In this document: one piece after another, positions 1 through 17,232 of the stretch
Position numbering within the stretch: the stretch's first letter is position 1
Layout of the letters: every line of letters begins with the position of its first letter
Assembly (NCBI RefSeq): GCF_002803095.1
Contig: NZ_PGLR01000002.1
Coordinates: 124,001-188,000, forward strand
DNA: 64,000 nucleotides
Origin: Pseudomonas sp. ZH-FAD
GTDB lineage: Bacteria > Pseudomonadota > Gammaproteobacteria > Pseudomonadales > Pseudomonadaceae
Direction of reading: 5' to 3'
Notes under the pieces: model-generated
The model's database searches: none
Told to the model about the DNA's origin: nothing
What the model saw: only the letters and a program-made list of their open reading frames with translations
Translations under genes and position numbers: made by a program

Positions 1-9
1 CAGGCTTAA
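1..9 (+). CDS. lpxD: 3' end of an upstream gene, probably lpxD (partial)
   Basis: The first nine bases read Gln-Ala-stop in one frame, seven bases ahead of the fabZ start. In Pseudomonas the gene directly upstream of fabZ is lpxD, the UDP-3-O-acylglucosamine N-acyltransferase of lipid A synthesis. The assignment rests on synteny alone because only two codons are inside the window. Confidence 0.35.
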   Translation, partial: QA

Positions 10-15
10 CCGGAC

Positions 16-456
16 ATGATGGACATCAACGAAATTCGTGAATATTTGCCGCACCGCTATCCGTTCCTGCTGGTGGACCGTGTGGTGGACCTGGACGTCG
101 AAGGCAAGCAGATTCGCGCCTATAAGAATGTCAGCATCAATGAGCCGTTCTTCAACGGTCACTTCCCCGAGCACCCGATCATGCCGGGCGTTCTGATCAT
201 CGAGGCCATGGCCCAGGCTGCCGGTATCCTCGGCTTCAAGATGATGGGGGTGAAGCCGGCCGATGGCACCCTGTATTACTTCGTTGGTTCCGACAAGCTG
301 CGCTTCCGTTCGCCGGTGCTGCCGGGTGATCAACTGACGCTGGAAGCCAAATACCTGAGCGACCGTCGCAGCATCTGGAAATTCGAGTGCCGCGCCACCG
401 TCGATGGCAAGGAAGTCTGCGCTGCTGAAATCATCTGTGCGGAACGCAAGCTATGA
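16..456 (+). CDS. fabZ: (3R)-hydroxyacyl-ACP dehydratase FabZ
   Basis: FabZ removes water from (3R)-hydroxyacyl-ACP in cytoplasmic type II fatty acid synthesis. It competes with LpxA for hydroxyacyl-ACP, so it helps balance phospholipid against lipid A. The 146-residue protein has the usual length. It shows the hot-dog-fold signature [12 protein letters not shown], with the catalytic His at about residue 49 and Glu at about 63 in the following helix (LIIEAMAQ). Two consecutive ATG codons are possible starts, at 16 and 19. The stop overlaps the lpxA start by four bases, which suggests translational coupling in the lpxD-fabZ-lpxA-lpxB operon. Confidence 0.97.
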   Translation: MMDINEIREYLPHRYPFLLVDRVVDLDVEGKQIRAYKNVSINEPFFNGHFPEHPIMPGVLIIEAMAQAAGILGFKMMGVKPADGTLYYFVGSDKLRFRSPVLPGDQLTLEAKYLSDRRSIWKFECRATVDGKEVCAAEIICAERKL

Positions 457-1229
457 GTTTGATTGACCCCCGCGCGATCATCGACCCCAGTGCCAGATTG
501 GCCGACGACGTCGTCGTTGGCCCTTGGAGCATTGTCGGGGCCGATGTGGAAATCGGCGAGGGTACAGTCATCGGCCCGCACGTCGTGCTCAAGGGACCGA
601 CCGTGATCGGCAAGCACAACCGCATCTACCAGTTTTCTTCGGTCGGTGAAGACACGCCAGACCTGAAATACAAGGGCGAAGCGACGCGCCTGGTGATCGG
701 TGATCACAACACGATTCGTGAGGGTGTCACCATTCACCGTGGCACCGTGCAGGATCGCAGCGAAACCACCATTGGCGACCACAACCTGATCATGGCCTAC
801 GCCCATATCGGTCATGACAGTGTGATCGGCAATCATTGCATTCTGGTCAACAATACGGCCCTGGCTGGGCATGTCTGGGTCGATGACTGGGCGATTCTGT
901 CCGGTTATACCCTGGTGCATCAGTTCTGCCGCATTGGCGCGCACAGCTTCTCGGGCATGGGTACCGCGATTGGCAAGGATGTTCCGGCTTTCGTTACCGT
1001 GTTCGGTAACCCGGCCGAGGCGCGCAGCATGAACTTCGAGGGCATGCGCCGGCGTGGTTTCTCCGCCGAGGCCATCGCTGCCCTGCGCAAGGGCTACAAG
1101 CTGGTCTATCGCCAGGGGCTGACCGTCGAGCAGGCTCTGGCCGAGCTGGCCGAGTCCGCTGCTCAGTTCCCGGAAGTGGCAATTTTCCGTGATTCGATTC
1201 AGGCCTCCACGCGCGGCATCACGCGCTGA
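453..1229 (+). CDS. lpxA: UDP-N-acetylglucosamine O-acyltransferase LpxA
   Basis: LpxA catalyses the first step of lipid A synthesis, moving a hydroxyacyl chain from ACP to the 3-OH of UDP-GlcNAc. The 258 residues begin with repeated hexapeptide units (for example IIDPSA, VVGPWS, VIGPHV) that form a left-handed beta-helix. The C-terminal part is alpha-helical. The motif AHIGHDS near residue 120 carries the general-base His (about residue 121, matching E. coli His125). The gene starts inside the fabZ stop and is followed after five bases by lpxB, so all three are almost certainly on one transcript. Confidence 0.97.
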   Translation: MSLIDPRAIIDPSARLADDVVVGPWSIVGADVEIGEGTVIGPHVVLKGPTVIGKHNRIYQFSSVGEDTPDLKYKGEATRLVIGDHNTIREGVTIHRGTVQDRSETTIGDHNLIMAYAHIGHDSVIGNHCILVNNTALAGHVWVDDWAILSGYTLVHQFCRIGAHSFSGMGTAIGKDVPAFVTVFGNPAEARSMNFEGMRRRGFSAEAIAALRKGYKLVYRQGLTVEQALAELAESAAQFPEVAIFRDSIQASTRGITR

Positions 1230-1234
1230 TACCT

Positions 1235-2368
1235 ATGAGCAGACCTATTCGCGTCGCACTGGTCGCCGGTGAGGCGTCCGGTGACATCCTCGGTTCAGGC
1301 CTGATGCAGGCCATCAAGCAGCGCCATCCGGATGCCGAGTTCATCGGTGTTGGCGGCGCGCGCATGGAGGCCGAGGGCCTTAAATCCTATTTCCCGATGG
1401 AGCGCCTGGCCGTGATGGGCCTGGTCGAGGTACTGGGCCGTCTGTTCGAGTTGCTCCGTCGCCGTCGGCAACTGGCCCGCGACCTGATTGCTGCCAAACC
1501 GGACGTGTTCATCGGCATCGATGCGCCCGATTTCAACCTGGGCCTGGAGCTCAAGCTACGCCGTGCCGGCATCAAGACCGTGCACTACGTCAGCCCCTCG
1601 GTCTGGGCCTGGCGGCAGAAGCGTGTACTGAAGATCCGCGAAGCCTGCGACCTGATGCTGACCTTGTTCCCGTTCGAGGCGCAGTTCTACGACGAGCATC
1701 AGGTGCCGGTGCGCTTCGTTGGTCATCCGCTGGCCGATGCGATTCCGCAGCAGGCTGATCGTGCTGCTGCGCGCGAGGCGCTGGATCTGCCGCAGGACGA
1801 ACCGGTAGTGGCCTTGATGTCCGGCAGTCGTGGTGGTGAAGTCGCGCGTCTCGGTGAGCTGTTTCTCGATGCGGCGATTCGTCTGCGCGCACTGCGCCCA
1901 GGTATTCATTTCCTGCTGCCTTGCGCCACGCCCGAGCGTCGCGAGCAGCTGGAGCAGATGCTGGCTGGGCGTGATTTGCCGCTGACGCTGCTCAATGGGC
2001 GCTCCCATGAAGCGTTGGCTGCCTGCGATGCGGTGTTGATCGCTTCGGGTACTGCGACCCTGGAAGCGCTGCTGTACAAGCGGCCGATGGTGGTGGCGTA
2101 TCGCGTAGCGCCGCTGACCTATCGCATCCTCAAACGCCTGGTGAAGAGCCCCTATATCTCGCTGCCCAATCTGCTGGCCGAGCGTCTGCTGGTGCCTGAG
2201 CTGATTCAGGATGCAGCGACTCCCGAGGCTCTGGCCCAGGCCGTGGCGCCGTTGATCGACGGTGGGCAAGTGCAGACCGAGGGCTTCGACGTGATTCACC
2301 GTGCGCTGCGCCGCGACGCCTCGGTGTCGGCGGCTGAAGCCGTGCTCAAGCTGGCAGGGCATGGCTGA
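1235..2368 (+). CDS. lpxB: Lipid-A-disaccharide synthase LpxB
   Basis: LpxB is a GT19 glycosyltransferase that condenses UDP-2,3-diacylglucosamine with lipid X to give the lipid A disaccharide at the inner membrane. The protein of 377 residues is typical in length. It begins with the family motif [10 protein letters not shown] and carries the conserved segments VSPSVWAWR (about residue 128) and [17 protein letters not shown] in the nucleotide-binding half. The final TGATG makes its stop overlap the rnhB start, indicating coupling to the next gene. Confidence 0.96.
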   Translation: MSRPIRVALVAGEASGDILGSGLMQAIKQRHPDAEFIGVGGARMEAEGLKSYFPMERLAVMGLVEVLGRLFELLRRRRQLARDLIAAKPDVFIGIDAPDFNLGLELKLRRAGIKTVHYVSPSVWAWRQKRVLKIREACDLMLTLFPFEAQFYDEHQVPVRFVGHPLADAIPQQADRAAAREALDLPQDEPVVALMSGSRGGEVARLGELFLDAAIRLRALRPGIHFLLPCATPERREQLEQMLAGRDLPLTLLNGRSHEALAACDAVLIASGTATLEALLYKRPMVVAYRVAPLTYRILKRLVKSPYISLPNLLAERLLVPELIQDAATPEALAQAVAPLIDGGQVQTEGFDVIHRALRRDASVSAAEAVLKLAGHG

Positions 2369-2994
2369 TGCAGCTGGGCCTCGATTTTACCCTGGTCGAA
2401 GAACTGGTGGCCGGTGTTGACGAAGTCGGCCGTGGCCCGCTCTGCGGGGCCGTGGTCACGGCTGCGGTGATCCTCGATCCGGCGCGGCCGATTCTCGGCC
2501 TGAACGACTCGAAGAAACTCTCCGAGGCGCGCCGTGAAGTGCTGTTCGACGAGATTCGCGAGAAGGCTCTGGCCTGGTGCATCGCCCGCGCCGAGGTGGA
2601 GGAGATCGACCGCCTGAATATCCTGCATGCCACCATGCTGGCCATGCAGCGAGCTGTCGAAGGGCTGAGCGTGACACCCAGACTGGCATTGATCGACGGC
2701 AATCGCTGTCCAAAGCTGGCGGTGCCGAGTGCGCCGGTGGTCAAGGGCGATAGCCGGGTTCCGGCTATCGCCGCGGCTTCGATCCTGGCCAAGGTCAGTC
2801 GCGACCGCGAGATGCTCGAGATGGATCGTCTCTATCCCGGTTACGGCATAGCCGGCCACAAGGGCTACCCCACGCCCGTTCACCTAGAAGCCTTGCAGCG
2901 CCTGGGGCCGACGCCTATTCATCGGCGTTCCTTCGCACCGGTGCGCGCATTGCTCGAGCCTGTAGCTGTCGATTGTATCGCCGCTACAGTCTGA
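2368..2994 (+). CDS. rnhB: Ribonuclease HII
   Basis: RNase HII cuts the RNA strand of RNA-DNA hybrids and starts removal of single ribonucleotides from DNA. The 208-residue protein opens with [12 protein letters not shown], in which Asp18 and Glu19 supply two of the metal-binding acidic residues. Further family motifs are LNDSKKL and [13 protein letters not shown]. It overlaps the lpxB stop by one base and lies 71 bases ahead of dnaE, the usual lpxB-rnhB-dnaE arrangement. Confidence 0.96.
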   Translation: MQLGLDFTLVEELVAGVDEVGRGPLCGAVVTAAVILDPARPILGLNDSKKLSEARREVLFDEIREKALAWCIARAEVEEIDRLNILHATMLAMQRAVEGLSVTPRLALIDGNRCPKLAVPSAPVVKGDSRVPAIAAASILAKVSRDREMLEMDRLYPGYGIAGHKGYPTPVHLEALQRLGPTPIHRRSFAPVRALLEPVAVDCIAATV

Positions 2995-3065
2995 ACCTCT
3001 GGCCCTCAGCCAGACCCGCTTAGGCTACAATCCGCGCTTTGTCGTTTTCACCTGCAAGGCCGCCC

Positions 3066-6596
<3,531 letters not shown>

Positions 6597-6734
6597 TGCA
6601 AGAGGGGAAAAATACCCCTTTGTGTTGGCATCGACACCTGCGGGTGTCGACCCGCTGCGTCCTATCCCTTAAGGTAGGGCGCCTAATGGATACAGCTCCC
6701 CGGCCACTTGGCCGTCGACGCAAGACGGATGACT

Positions 6735-7685
6735 ATGAACCCGAATTTCCTCGATTTCGAACAGCCGATCGCCGACCTGCAAGCCAAGATCGAAGAGCTA
6801 CGCCTGGTTGGTAACGACAACTCGCTGAATATCGGCGATGAGATTGCCCGCCTGCAGGACAAGAGCAGCACCCTGACCGAAAGCATTTTCGGCAACCTGA
6901 CCAGCTGGCAGATCGCTCAGTTGGCTCGCCATCCACGCCGCCCTTATACCCTGGATTACATCCAGCACATCTTCACCGAGTTCGACGAGCTGCATGGTGA
7001 TCGTCACTTCTCCGACGACGCCGCCATCGTCGGTGGCATTGCCCGTCTGGGTGATCAGCCGGTGATGATCATCGGCCACCAGAAGGGCCGTGAGGTGCGC
7101 GAGAAGGTGCGCCGCAACTTTGGTATGCCGCGCCCGGAAGGCTACCGCAAGGCCTGCCGCCTGATGGAAATGGCCGAGCGCTTCAAGATGCCGATCCTCA
7201 CCTTCATCGACACGCCCGGTGCCTACCCGGGTATCGATGCCGAGGAGCGCGGTCAGAGCGAGGCCATTGCCTGGAACCTGCGCGTGATGGCGCGCCTGAA
7301 AACCCCGATCATCGCCACCGTCATCGGTGAAGGTGGTTCCGGTGGTGCGTTGGCCATCGGTGTCTGCGACCAGCTCAACATGCTGCAATACTCCACCTAT
7401 TCGGTGATCTCGCCGGAAGGCTGCGCCTCGATTCTCTGGCGCACTGCCGAGAAGGCGCCGGACGCCGCCGAGGCCATGGGCATCACCGCCGAACGCCTGA
7501 AGGATCTGGGTATCGTCGATCAGGTCATCGCCGAGCCACTGGGCGGCGCGCACCGCGACCCGGCGGCGGCTTCCGAGTCGATCCGCCAGGAGCTGACCAA
7601 GCAACTGGCCAGCCTGCAGAAGCATGACACCGAGACGCTGCTCAAGCGTCGTTATGACCGTCTGATGAGCTACGGCATCGCCTGA
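6735..7685 (+). CDS. accA: Acetyl-CoA carboxylase carboxyltransferase subunit alpha
   Basis: AccA pairs with AccD to move the carboxyl group from biotin to acetyl-CoA, making malonyl-CoA for fatty acid synthesis. The 316 residues match the family length. The crotonase-like core contains IDTPGAYPG and [10 protein letters not shown], which form oxyanion and CoA-binding loops. The start at 6735 gives the conserved N-terminus [11 protein letters not shown]; an ATG two codons upstream (6729) is also possible. A strong terminator follows, so the lpx-dnaE-accA unit ends here. Confidence 0.97.
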   Translation: MNPNFLDFEQPIADLQAKIEELRLVGNDNSLNIGDEIARLQDKSSTLTESIFGNLTSWQIAQLARHPRRPYTLDYIQHIFTEFDELHGDRHFSDDAAIVGGIARLGDQPVMIIGHQKGREVREKVRRNFGMPRPEGYRKACRLMEMAERFKMPILTFIDTPGAYPGIDAEERGQSEAIAWNLRVMARLKTPIIATVIGEGGSGGALAIGVCDQLNMLQYSTYSVISPEGCASILWRTAEKAPDAAEAMGITAERLKDLGIVDQVIAEPLGGAHRDPAAASESIRQELTKQLASLQKHDTETLLKRRYDRLMSYGIA

Positions 7686-7704
7686 GTCTTTTCTACGCAT
7701 ATAT

Positions 7705-7732
7705 CAACGGGCCTTCGGGCCCGTTGTTGTTT
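7705..7732 (+). terminator. Rho-independent terminator after accA
   Basis: A perfect nine-base stem (CAACGGGCC paired with GGCCCGTTG) closes on a TTCG tetraloop and is followed by a T-rich tail (TTGTTT). It lies 20 bases after the accA stop and just before tilS, so it ends the long upstream operon. Confidence 0.9.
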
Positions 7733-7740
7733 AAGCTTGA

Positions 7741-9066
7741 ATGATGACTGCTCTCGAACTTCGCCTACGCCAGGCTCTGCAGCCTTGGCGTACTGCCCCT
7801 GCCTGGCGTATTGCCTTCTCCGGTGGCCTGGATTCCAGCGTGCTGCTGCATCTGCTCGCCGACTGGGCGCGGCACGAGGAGCTGCCGCCGCTGTGCGCCA
7901 TTCATGTCCATCATGGGTTGCAGCCGGCCGGCGACGCCTGGCCTGCGCATTGCGCACGTGTCTGCGAGCAGTTGGGCATTGCTCTCGAAGTCGTCAGGGT
8001 TCAGGTCGCGCCAGGTGCCAGCCTTGAACAGGCTGCACGAAGCGCGCGTTACCAAGCTTTCTGCGAGCGGCTGAAACCGGGCGAAGTGTTGCTAAGTGCC
8101 CAGCATCGCGACGATCAAGCCGAAACCCTGCTGTTTCGTCTGTTGCGCGGTGCCGGCGTGCGCGGGCTGGCGGCGATGCCGGCCAGTCGGTCGTTGGGGC
8201 AGGGCAGTCTGTTTCGGCCGTTGCTCGACAGCTCTCGAGCTGAGTTGCGTGAATATGCGCAGAGTCATGGCCTTGCCTGGATCGAGGACCCGAGCAATGC
8301 CGACGAGCGTTTCAGTCGCAATTTCCTGCGTAGGCAGGTGATGCCGCTGCTGGCCGAGCGCTGGCCGCAGGTCACGGCAAATATCGCGCGTAGCGCCAGG
8401 CACCTGGGCGAAGCTCAGCAATTGCTGGATGAGTTGGCCGCGATGGACCTGGCGGCTGCCCATGGCGTTTCGGCATGCCCCTGGCTGACTCTAGCGTCTC
8501 TGGACCTGTCGGCAGTGAGCGCGCTGAGCGATACGCGTCAGCGTAATCTGCTGCGCCACTGGCTGGCGCCGCTGACGCGCCTGCCCGATAGCGATCACTG
8601 GGCCGGCTGGTGTGACCTGCGTGATGCCGCCACGGATGCGGCGCCGATCTGGAAGCTGACCGATGGCGAGTTGCACCGTGCCGATGGGCGGCTTTGGTGG
8701 CTCAGTGGCGAGTGGCTGCGGCCGCTGGATCCACTCGATCTAGCCTGCGACTCGTTTTCCGAATCGGTCGAACTTCCCGGCAATGGTCATGTGCATCTAC
8801 AGGGCGAGTTGCCTCAAGGTCGCTGGCATTTGCGTTACCGCCAGGGCGGTGAGTCGCTGCAGCTGCCGGGGCGAGGCAGGCGTGATCTCAAGCGTCTGCT
8901 CAACGAACTGCGCGTGCCGGCATTCGTACGTCCACGGCTACCGCTGCTGTTCGCTGGTGATGAGCTGATGGCGGTGGCGAACCTGTCGCAGTCGTCAGAA
9001 ATACAGGCCAGCGGGGTGCGTCTGCATTGGTCGCCGCCTATCGGCGCGCAAGGTTTGAGCTGGTAA
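7741..9066 (+). CDS. tilS: tRNA(Ile)-lysidine synthase
   Basis: TilS attaches lysine to C34 of the CAU anticodon of a minor tRNA-Ile, so that it reads AUA and is charged with isoleucine. The protein has 441 residues. Its N-terminal ATP pyrophosphatase (PP-loop) motif is FSGGLDSSVLLHLL at about residue 28. The segments SAQHRDDQAETLLFRLLRG and WIEDPSNAD are typical of the family. The C-terminal region has the TilS substrate-binding domains (LPQGRWHLRYRQGGE and following). ATG codons at 7741 and 7744 are both usable. Confidence 0.94.
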   Translation: MMTALELRLRQALQPWRTAPAWRIAFSGGLDSSVLLHLLADWARHEELPPLCAIHVHHGLQPAGDAWPAHCARVCEQLGIALEVVRVQVAPGASLEQAARSARYQAFCERLKPGEVLLSAQHRDDQAETLLFRLLRGAGVRGLAAMPASRSLGQGSLFRPLLDSSRAELREYAQSHGLAWIEDPSNADERFSRNFLRRQVMPLLAERWPQVTANIARSARHLGEAQQLLDELAAMDLAAAHGVSACPWLTLASLDLSAVSALSDTRQRNLLRHWLAPLTRLPDSDHWAGWCDLRDAATDAAPIWKLTDGELHRADGRLWWLSGEWLRPLDPLDLACDSFSESVELPGNGHVHLQGELPQGRWHLRYRQGGESLQLPGRGRRDLKRLLNELRVPAFVRPRLPLLFAGDELMAVANLSQSSEIQASGVRLHWSPPIGAQGLSW

Positions 9067-9187
9067 GGCCTTTCGGGTAGACTACGCTCCCGTCTTACTA
9101 CAGCTTTTGCCGACTCCCTCAGGGAGCTTGGCGAGCTTGCCATTGTTCGTACTGATGGCGCTCCTTCGCTTTCCCCGGCGGCACTGA

Positions 9188-11698
<2,511 letters not shown>

Positions 11699-11761
11699 GC
11701 CGGTCGTAATCCGGTAAAGTGCCGCCCGAGAAAAATCCCCCTGACCCGTGAGTCAGAGTGA

Positions 11762-13135
<1,374 letters not shown>

Positions 13136-13136
13136 T

Positions 13137-13259
13137 CACGATCTGCTGCGCGTCGGCCCTACTGCGTTAAAAACAGGCTCGGAATGCTCATTTACTTCAG
13201 TAAACTGCGCTTCCTCGCCTGTTTTTGCCTTGTAGGTCTCTAGCTCGCGAGATCGTTCT
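13137..13259. repeat. Palindromic intergenic element downstream of eno
   Basis: This stretch holds a long imperfect palindrome. The arms AAAAACAGGC (13169-13178) and GCCTGTTTTT (13217-13226) flank an inner TTTAC/GTAAA hairpin (13191-13204). The outer ends (ACGATCT and AGATCGT) also partly match as inverted repeats. A degenerate half copy occurs near 38180-38217, upstream of yggL. It lies between the eno stop and its terminator, so it should be transcribed. A dispersed palindromic repeat is the most likely identity. Confidence 0.65.
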
Positions 13260-13270
13260 AGTCTGAAAAT

Positions 13271-13293
13271 GGGCGACGCAAGTCGCCCTTTTT
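13271..13293 (+). terminator. Rho-independent terminator of eno
   Basis: The stem GGGCGAC/GTCGCCC closes on a GCAA loop and is followed by five T residues. It is placed 135 bases after the eno stop, beyond the palindromic element. Confidence 0.88.
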
Positions 13294-13322
13294 CGTGGTT
13301 ATCCCAGTGTTAGTGCTGCATG

Positions 13323-13374
13323 CTGTAGGAGCGGATTTATCCGCGAATTTTCGCGGCTGAAGCCGCTCCTACAG
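13323..13374. repeat. REP-type palindrome
   Basis: Perfect 12-base arms CTGTAGGAGCGG and CCGCTCCTACAG bracket a GC-rich centre containing CCGCGAA/TTCGCGG. This is the common Pseudomonas REP consensus (TGTAGGAGCGG type), usually present in many intergenic copies. It lies between the eno terminator and ftsB. The rest of the gap to ftsB (13375-13540) shows no convincing gene or site. Confidence 0.8.
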
Positions 13375-13540
13375 AGGCTGCGCGATTGCGGGCATGGCCT
13401 TTTTCGTGGACGCTTCGTCGATCCTTGGGAACCAATGCACGGATGCAGGTACCGAAACCCCATGTCACTCATCAGACGGCTTCTTTTCAAGCATGAACGC
13501 AGCCCCTACCATGCCGATGACTCAATCTGCGAGCCGCTCC

Positions 13541-13819
13541 ATGCGTAGTCCGTATTGGCTGTTTATCGTTCTGATCCTGTTGCTGGTCGGCCTGCAGTAT
13601 CGACTGTGGATTGGCGATGGCAGCCTGGCTGCTGCCAGCCGTCTGCAACAGCAGATCGCCGAACAGGAGAGCGAGAACGAGCGGTTGCTGGAACGAAATC
13701 GTATCCTCGAGGCCGAGGTGATGGAGCTCAAGCGCGGTATGGAAACGGTGGAAGAGCGCGCGCGTCACGAATTGGGCATGCTCAAAGAGGGTGAAACCCT
13801 CTATCTGTTGACCGAATGA
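13541..13819 (+). CDS. ftsB: Cell division protein FtsB
   Basis: FtsB is a small bitopic inner-membrane protein of the divisome that forms the FtsQ-FtsB-FtsL complex. The 92 residues from the ATG at 13541 start MRSPYWLF. They have one membrane helix at about residues 5-22, then a coiled coil rich in Glu, Leu and Arg (about 30-75) and the family ending EERARHELGMLKEGE. Longer in-frame starts exist (13493, 13517) but would put unconserved residues before the membrane anchor. The stop overlaps the ispD start by four bases. Confidence 0.92.
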   Translation: MRSPYWLFIVLILLLVGLQYRLWIGDGSLAAASRLQQQIAEQESENERLLERNRILEAEVMELKRGMETVEERARHELGMLKEGETLYLLTE

Positions 13820-14514
13820 CCACGAAATTCTGGCTGGTGATCCCGGCCGCCGGCGTCGGCGCGCGGATGGCCGCGGACCGACCCAAGCAGTACCTGCAGA
13901 TCGCCGGCCGCTGCATTCTCGAACATACCCTGCATTGTTTTCTCGATCATCCCGGCCTGTTGGGCGCGGTGGTATGCATTGCCGTGGATGACCCGTTCTG
14001 GCCGCAGCTGCCACTGGCGCGTGATCCACGCATCCGCCGTGCGCCTGGCGGGCGTGAGCGCGCCGACTCGGTGCTGGCCGGGCTGGAGTCGCTACTGGCC
14101 GGCGGTGCCGATAACGATGACTGGGTGCTGGTGCACGACGCCGCGCGTCCCAATCTCATCCCTGAGGACCTGGATCGCCTGCTGGACAGTCTGACCGATG
14201 ATCCGGTCGGCGGCCTTCTGGCAGTGCCGGTGCGCGATACGCTCAAGCGTATCGGCAGCGATGGCCGAGTGTTGGAGACTGTGGACCGTAGCGTGATCTG
14301 GCAGGCCTACACACCGCAGATGTTCCGCCTGGGGGCGTTACGCGAGTCACTGGCGCAAGCGCTGGAAGAAGGTGTGGCAGTGACCGATGAGGCCTCGGCC
14401 ATGGAGTGGGCAGGGCAATCGCCCCGGCTCATCGAAGGCCGGGCGGACAACCTCAAGGTTACCCGCCCGGAAGATTTGCACTATCTACAGTCCATATGGC
14501 CGCAAGACCGCTGA
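13816..14514 (+). CDS. ispD: 2-C-methyl-D-erythritol 4-phosphate cytidylyltransferase
   Basis: IspD transfers CMP from CTP to methylerythritol phosphate, the third step of the MEP isoprenoid pathway; ispF of the same pathway is 3.7 kb downstream. The 232-residue protein starts with the nucleotide-binding loop IPAAGVGARM and the motif RPKQYL. It also carries VLVHDAARP and, near the end, TDEASAMEWAG. It overlaps ftsB by four bases. Confidence 0.96.
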   Translation: MTTKFWLVIPAAGVGARMAADRPKQYLQIAGRCILEHTLHCFLDHPGLLGAVVCIAVDDPFWPQLPLARDPRIRRAPGGRERADSVLAGLESLLAGGADNDDWVLVHDAARPNLIPEDLDRLLDSLTDDPVGGLLAVPVRDTLKRIGSDGRVLETVDRSVIWQAYTPQMFRLGALRESLAQALEEGVAVTDEASAMEWAGQSPRLIEGRADNLKVTRPEDLHYLQSIWPQDR

Positions 14515-14529
14515 ACTAGAACTGTCGCA

Positions 14530-14853
14530 TCAGTGTGTCCAGCGCTTGGCATCTTTGCCCAGGTTGCGATCCAGCGCGTTGGTCAGCTTGTTCATGGCGC
14601 CGTCGATCGCCTGCTGCAGTTCGCTGGCATCGTGGGAGACCGTCAGCGGATCGCGTCCCTTCATCCGCGCCTCGACCTTGCAGCGCTTGTCCTGTGGGCC
14701 ACTCTTGAGCGCGTTCTCGTCGGAGAGATGAATTTCGATCCGGGTTAGGTGGTCCTCGTAGCGCTGGAGCTTGTCCCGGATGCGACTGCGAATGTCGTCC
14801 TTGAAGTCCATCGAGGAGGTGACGTGCTTACCACTGTTGACCAGAACCTGCAT
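14530..14853 (-). CDS. Short HPF/RaiA-type ribosome-associated protein
   Basis: The 107-residue product resembles the sigma-54 modulation/HPF family, which binds the 30S subunit and promotes inactive 100S or 70S ribosomes. It starts MQVLVNSGKHV and has the beta-alpha-beta pattern IRDKLQRYEDHLTRIEIHL. The segment KRCKVEARMKGRDPLTVSH precedes a C-terminal helix (ELQQAIDGAMNKL). I chose the ATG at 14853, which is preceded by a GAGGA ribosome site at good spacing, over 14859. Its Lys/Arg content is high, as expected for an rRNA binder. It is not next to rpoN, where the main Pseudomonas hpf lies, so it is probably a paralogue. It converges with ispD. Confidence 0.8.
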   Translation of the reverse strand: MQVLVNSGKHVTSSMDFKDDIRSRIRDKLQRYEDHLTRIEIHLSDENALKSGPQDKRCKVEARMKGRDPLTVSHDASELQQAIDGAMNKLTNALDRNLGKDAKRWTH

Positions 14854-14996
14854 AACCATGTCCTCATGTAACTGAGTTCGTGAGGCCCCGTTTTGGCGGG
14901 GTGCATGGATTGTGACGCGGTCGCCTCGCTCAAGTTTCGCCCCAGCTTGTGACATTCCATGACCGTTCAGCTGGGTGACAAGGTTGTTGCAGAATC

Positions 14997-15893
14997 TCAG
15001 GAGTGATCGAGGTATTCGGCGCGTTGGCCAAGCCCCTGGCGCAGCGAGTCGATCAACTGGCGTACCTTGGGCGAAAGGTGACGTTGCTGCGGGTAAAGCG
15101 CCCAAACTGCGGTGTTGGGTGGGCGATGCTGCTCCAGGAGAGAGATCAGTCGTCCGCTGCGCAGGTGTTCCAATACGTAATAGTCCGGCAGCTGACACAG
15201 CCCAAAACCGCGCAGCGCTGCGTCGAGCACGGCCTGGCCGCTATTGCAACGCCAGTTACCCTGTATGCGCACCTGGGTTTCGCGACCGTTCTGGGCAAAG
15301 CTCCAGTGGTCGCTGCTACCTACCAGGCAGTTGTGTCGGGCTAGCTCGGATAGCGAGTGCGGGCGCCCGTAGCGCTGCAGATAGTCGGGAGCAGCGCACA
15401 GATACATTTCTCGAGGCGCGAGACGCATGGCCATTAGCCGCGAGTCCTGCAGGCGCCCCAGGCGGATGGCCAGGTCCAGGCCTTCGTGCAGCATGTCGAG
15501 CTGACGGTTGGATAGTTCGATCTCCACGCGCAGCTGCGGATGCCGCGCCATGAATTCGTTGACCAGCGGTACGATGAAGCGCTCGCCGTAAGCCACCGCA
15601 CAGGTCATGCGCAAAAGCCCCTTGGGTTCAGCGCCGAGATCGCCGACTGCTCGTAGCGCTTCTTCGCGGGCATCCTGCAGGCGCTGGCAGTGTTGTAGAA
15701 ACAACTGGCCGGCCTCGGTCAGCGCGACCCGTCTGGTGCTGCGGTAGAACAGGCGGCTCTGCAGGCGCTCTTCCAGGCGTGCGACCTGGCGGCTGACCTG
15801 CGAGGTGGACAAGCCCAGGCGCTCGGCGGCGGCACTGAATTGCCCGCATTCGGCGACGGCAACGAATTCGTCGAGTCCTTCCCAGCGATTCAT
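14997..15893 (-). CDS. gfnR: LysR-family regulator of formaldehyde detoxification GfnR
   Basis: The 298-residue protein is a LysR-type transcription factor. Its N-terminal winged helix-turn-helix (FVAVAECGQFSAAAERLG, then STSQVSRQVARLEERL) is followed by a linker helix and a periplasmic-binding-like effector domain from about residue 90. It is divergent from frmA-fghA, exactly as P. aeruginosa gfnR is placed, so it is taken as their regulator. The ATG at 15893 gives the standard start ahead of the HTH; a much longer open frame upstream is antisense to frmA and is ignored. Confidence 0.85.
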   Translation of the reverse strand: MNRWEGLDEFVAVAECGQFSAAAERLGLSTSQVSRQVARLEERLQSRLFYRSTRRVALTEAGQLFLQHCQRLQDAREEALRAVGDLGAEPKGLLRMTCAVAYGERFIVPLVNEFMARHPQLRVEIELSNRQLDMLHEGLDLAIRLGRLQDSRLMAMRLAPREMYLCAAPDYLQRYGRPHSLSELARHNCLVGSSDHWSFAQNGRETQVRIQGNWRCNSGQAVLDAALRGFGLCQLPDYYVLEHLRSGRLISLLEQHRPPNTAVWALYPQQRHLSPKVRQLIDSLRQGLGQRAEYLDHS

Positions 15894-15938
15894 CGATGCT
15901 TCTTCTCCTGTGCTGCCGATTGCATCCGGCTGTACCTG

Positions 15939-15960
15939 TGTAGGAACCCGCTTGCGGGCG
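15939..15960. repeat. REP-like half palindrome
   Basis: The sequence begins TGTAGGAACCCGC and contains the hairpin CCCGC-TT-GCGGG. It resembles a single Pseudomonas REP unit. It lies in the gfnR-frmA intergenic region, nearer gfnR. Confidence 0.55.
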
Positions 15961-15977
15961 ATGTTAGGAGGCTCAAT

Positions 15978-15999
15978 ATTATCCCTGTACAGCAATAAT
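15978..15999. promoter_or_regulatory. Candidate GfnR operator between gfnR and frmA
   Basis: An A/T-rich interrupted dyad ATTAT-N12-ATAAT lies in the 189-base divergent intergenic region, about 85 bases before frmA and gfnR. Extending outwards the match is AATATTAT against ATAATGTT, seven of eight. LysR regulators typically use such A/T-ended dyads (T-N11-A). The assignment is inferred from position and symmetry only. Confidence 0.4.
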
Positions 16000-16037
16000 G
16001 TTTTGCTCTTCTGCTGATTATCTCGTTTAGGACATGA

Positions 16038-17195
<1,158 letters not shown>

Positions 17196-17232
17196 TGACA
17201 CGCCGCACGGCCGATGGTCGTGCGGATTCTTT

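Noticed and set aside
14530..15198. A 222-codon version of the HPF-like gene
   Set aside because: The first 115 codons have no resemblance to the family; a good ribosome site precedes the internal ATG at 14853.
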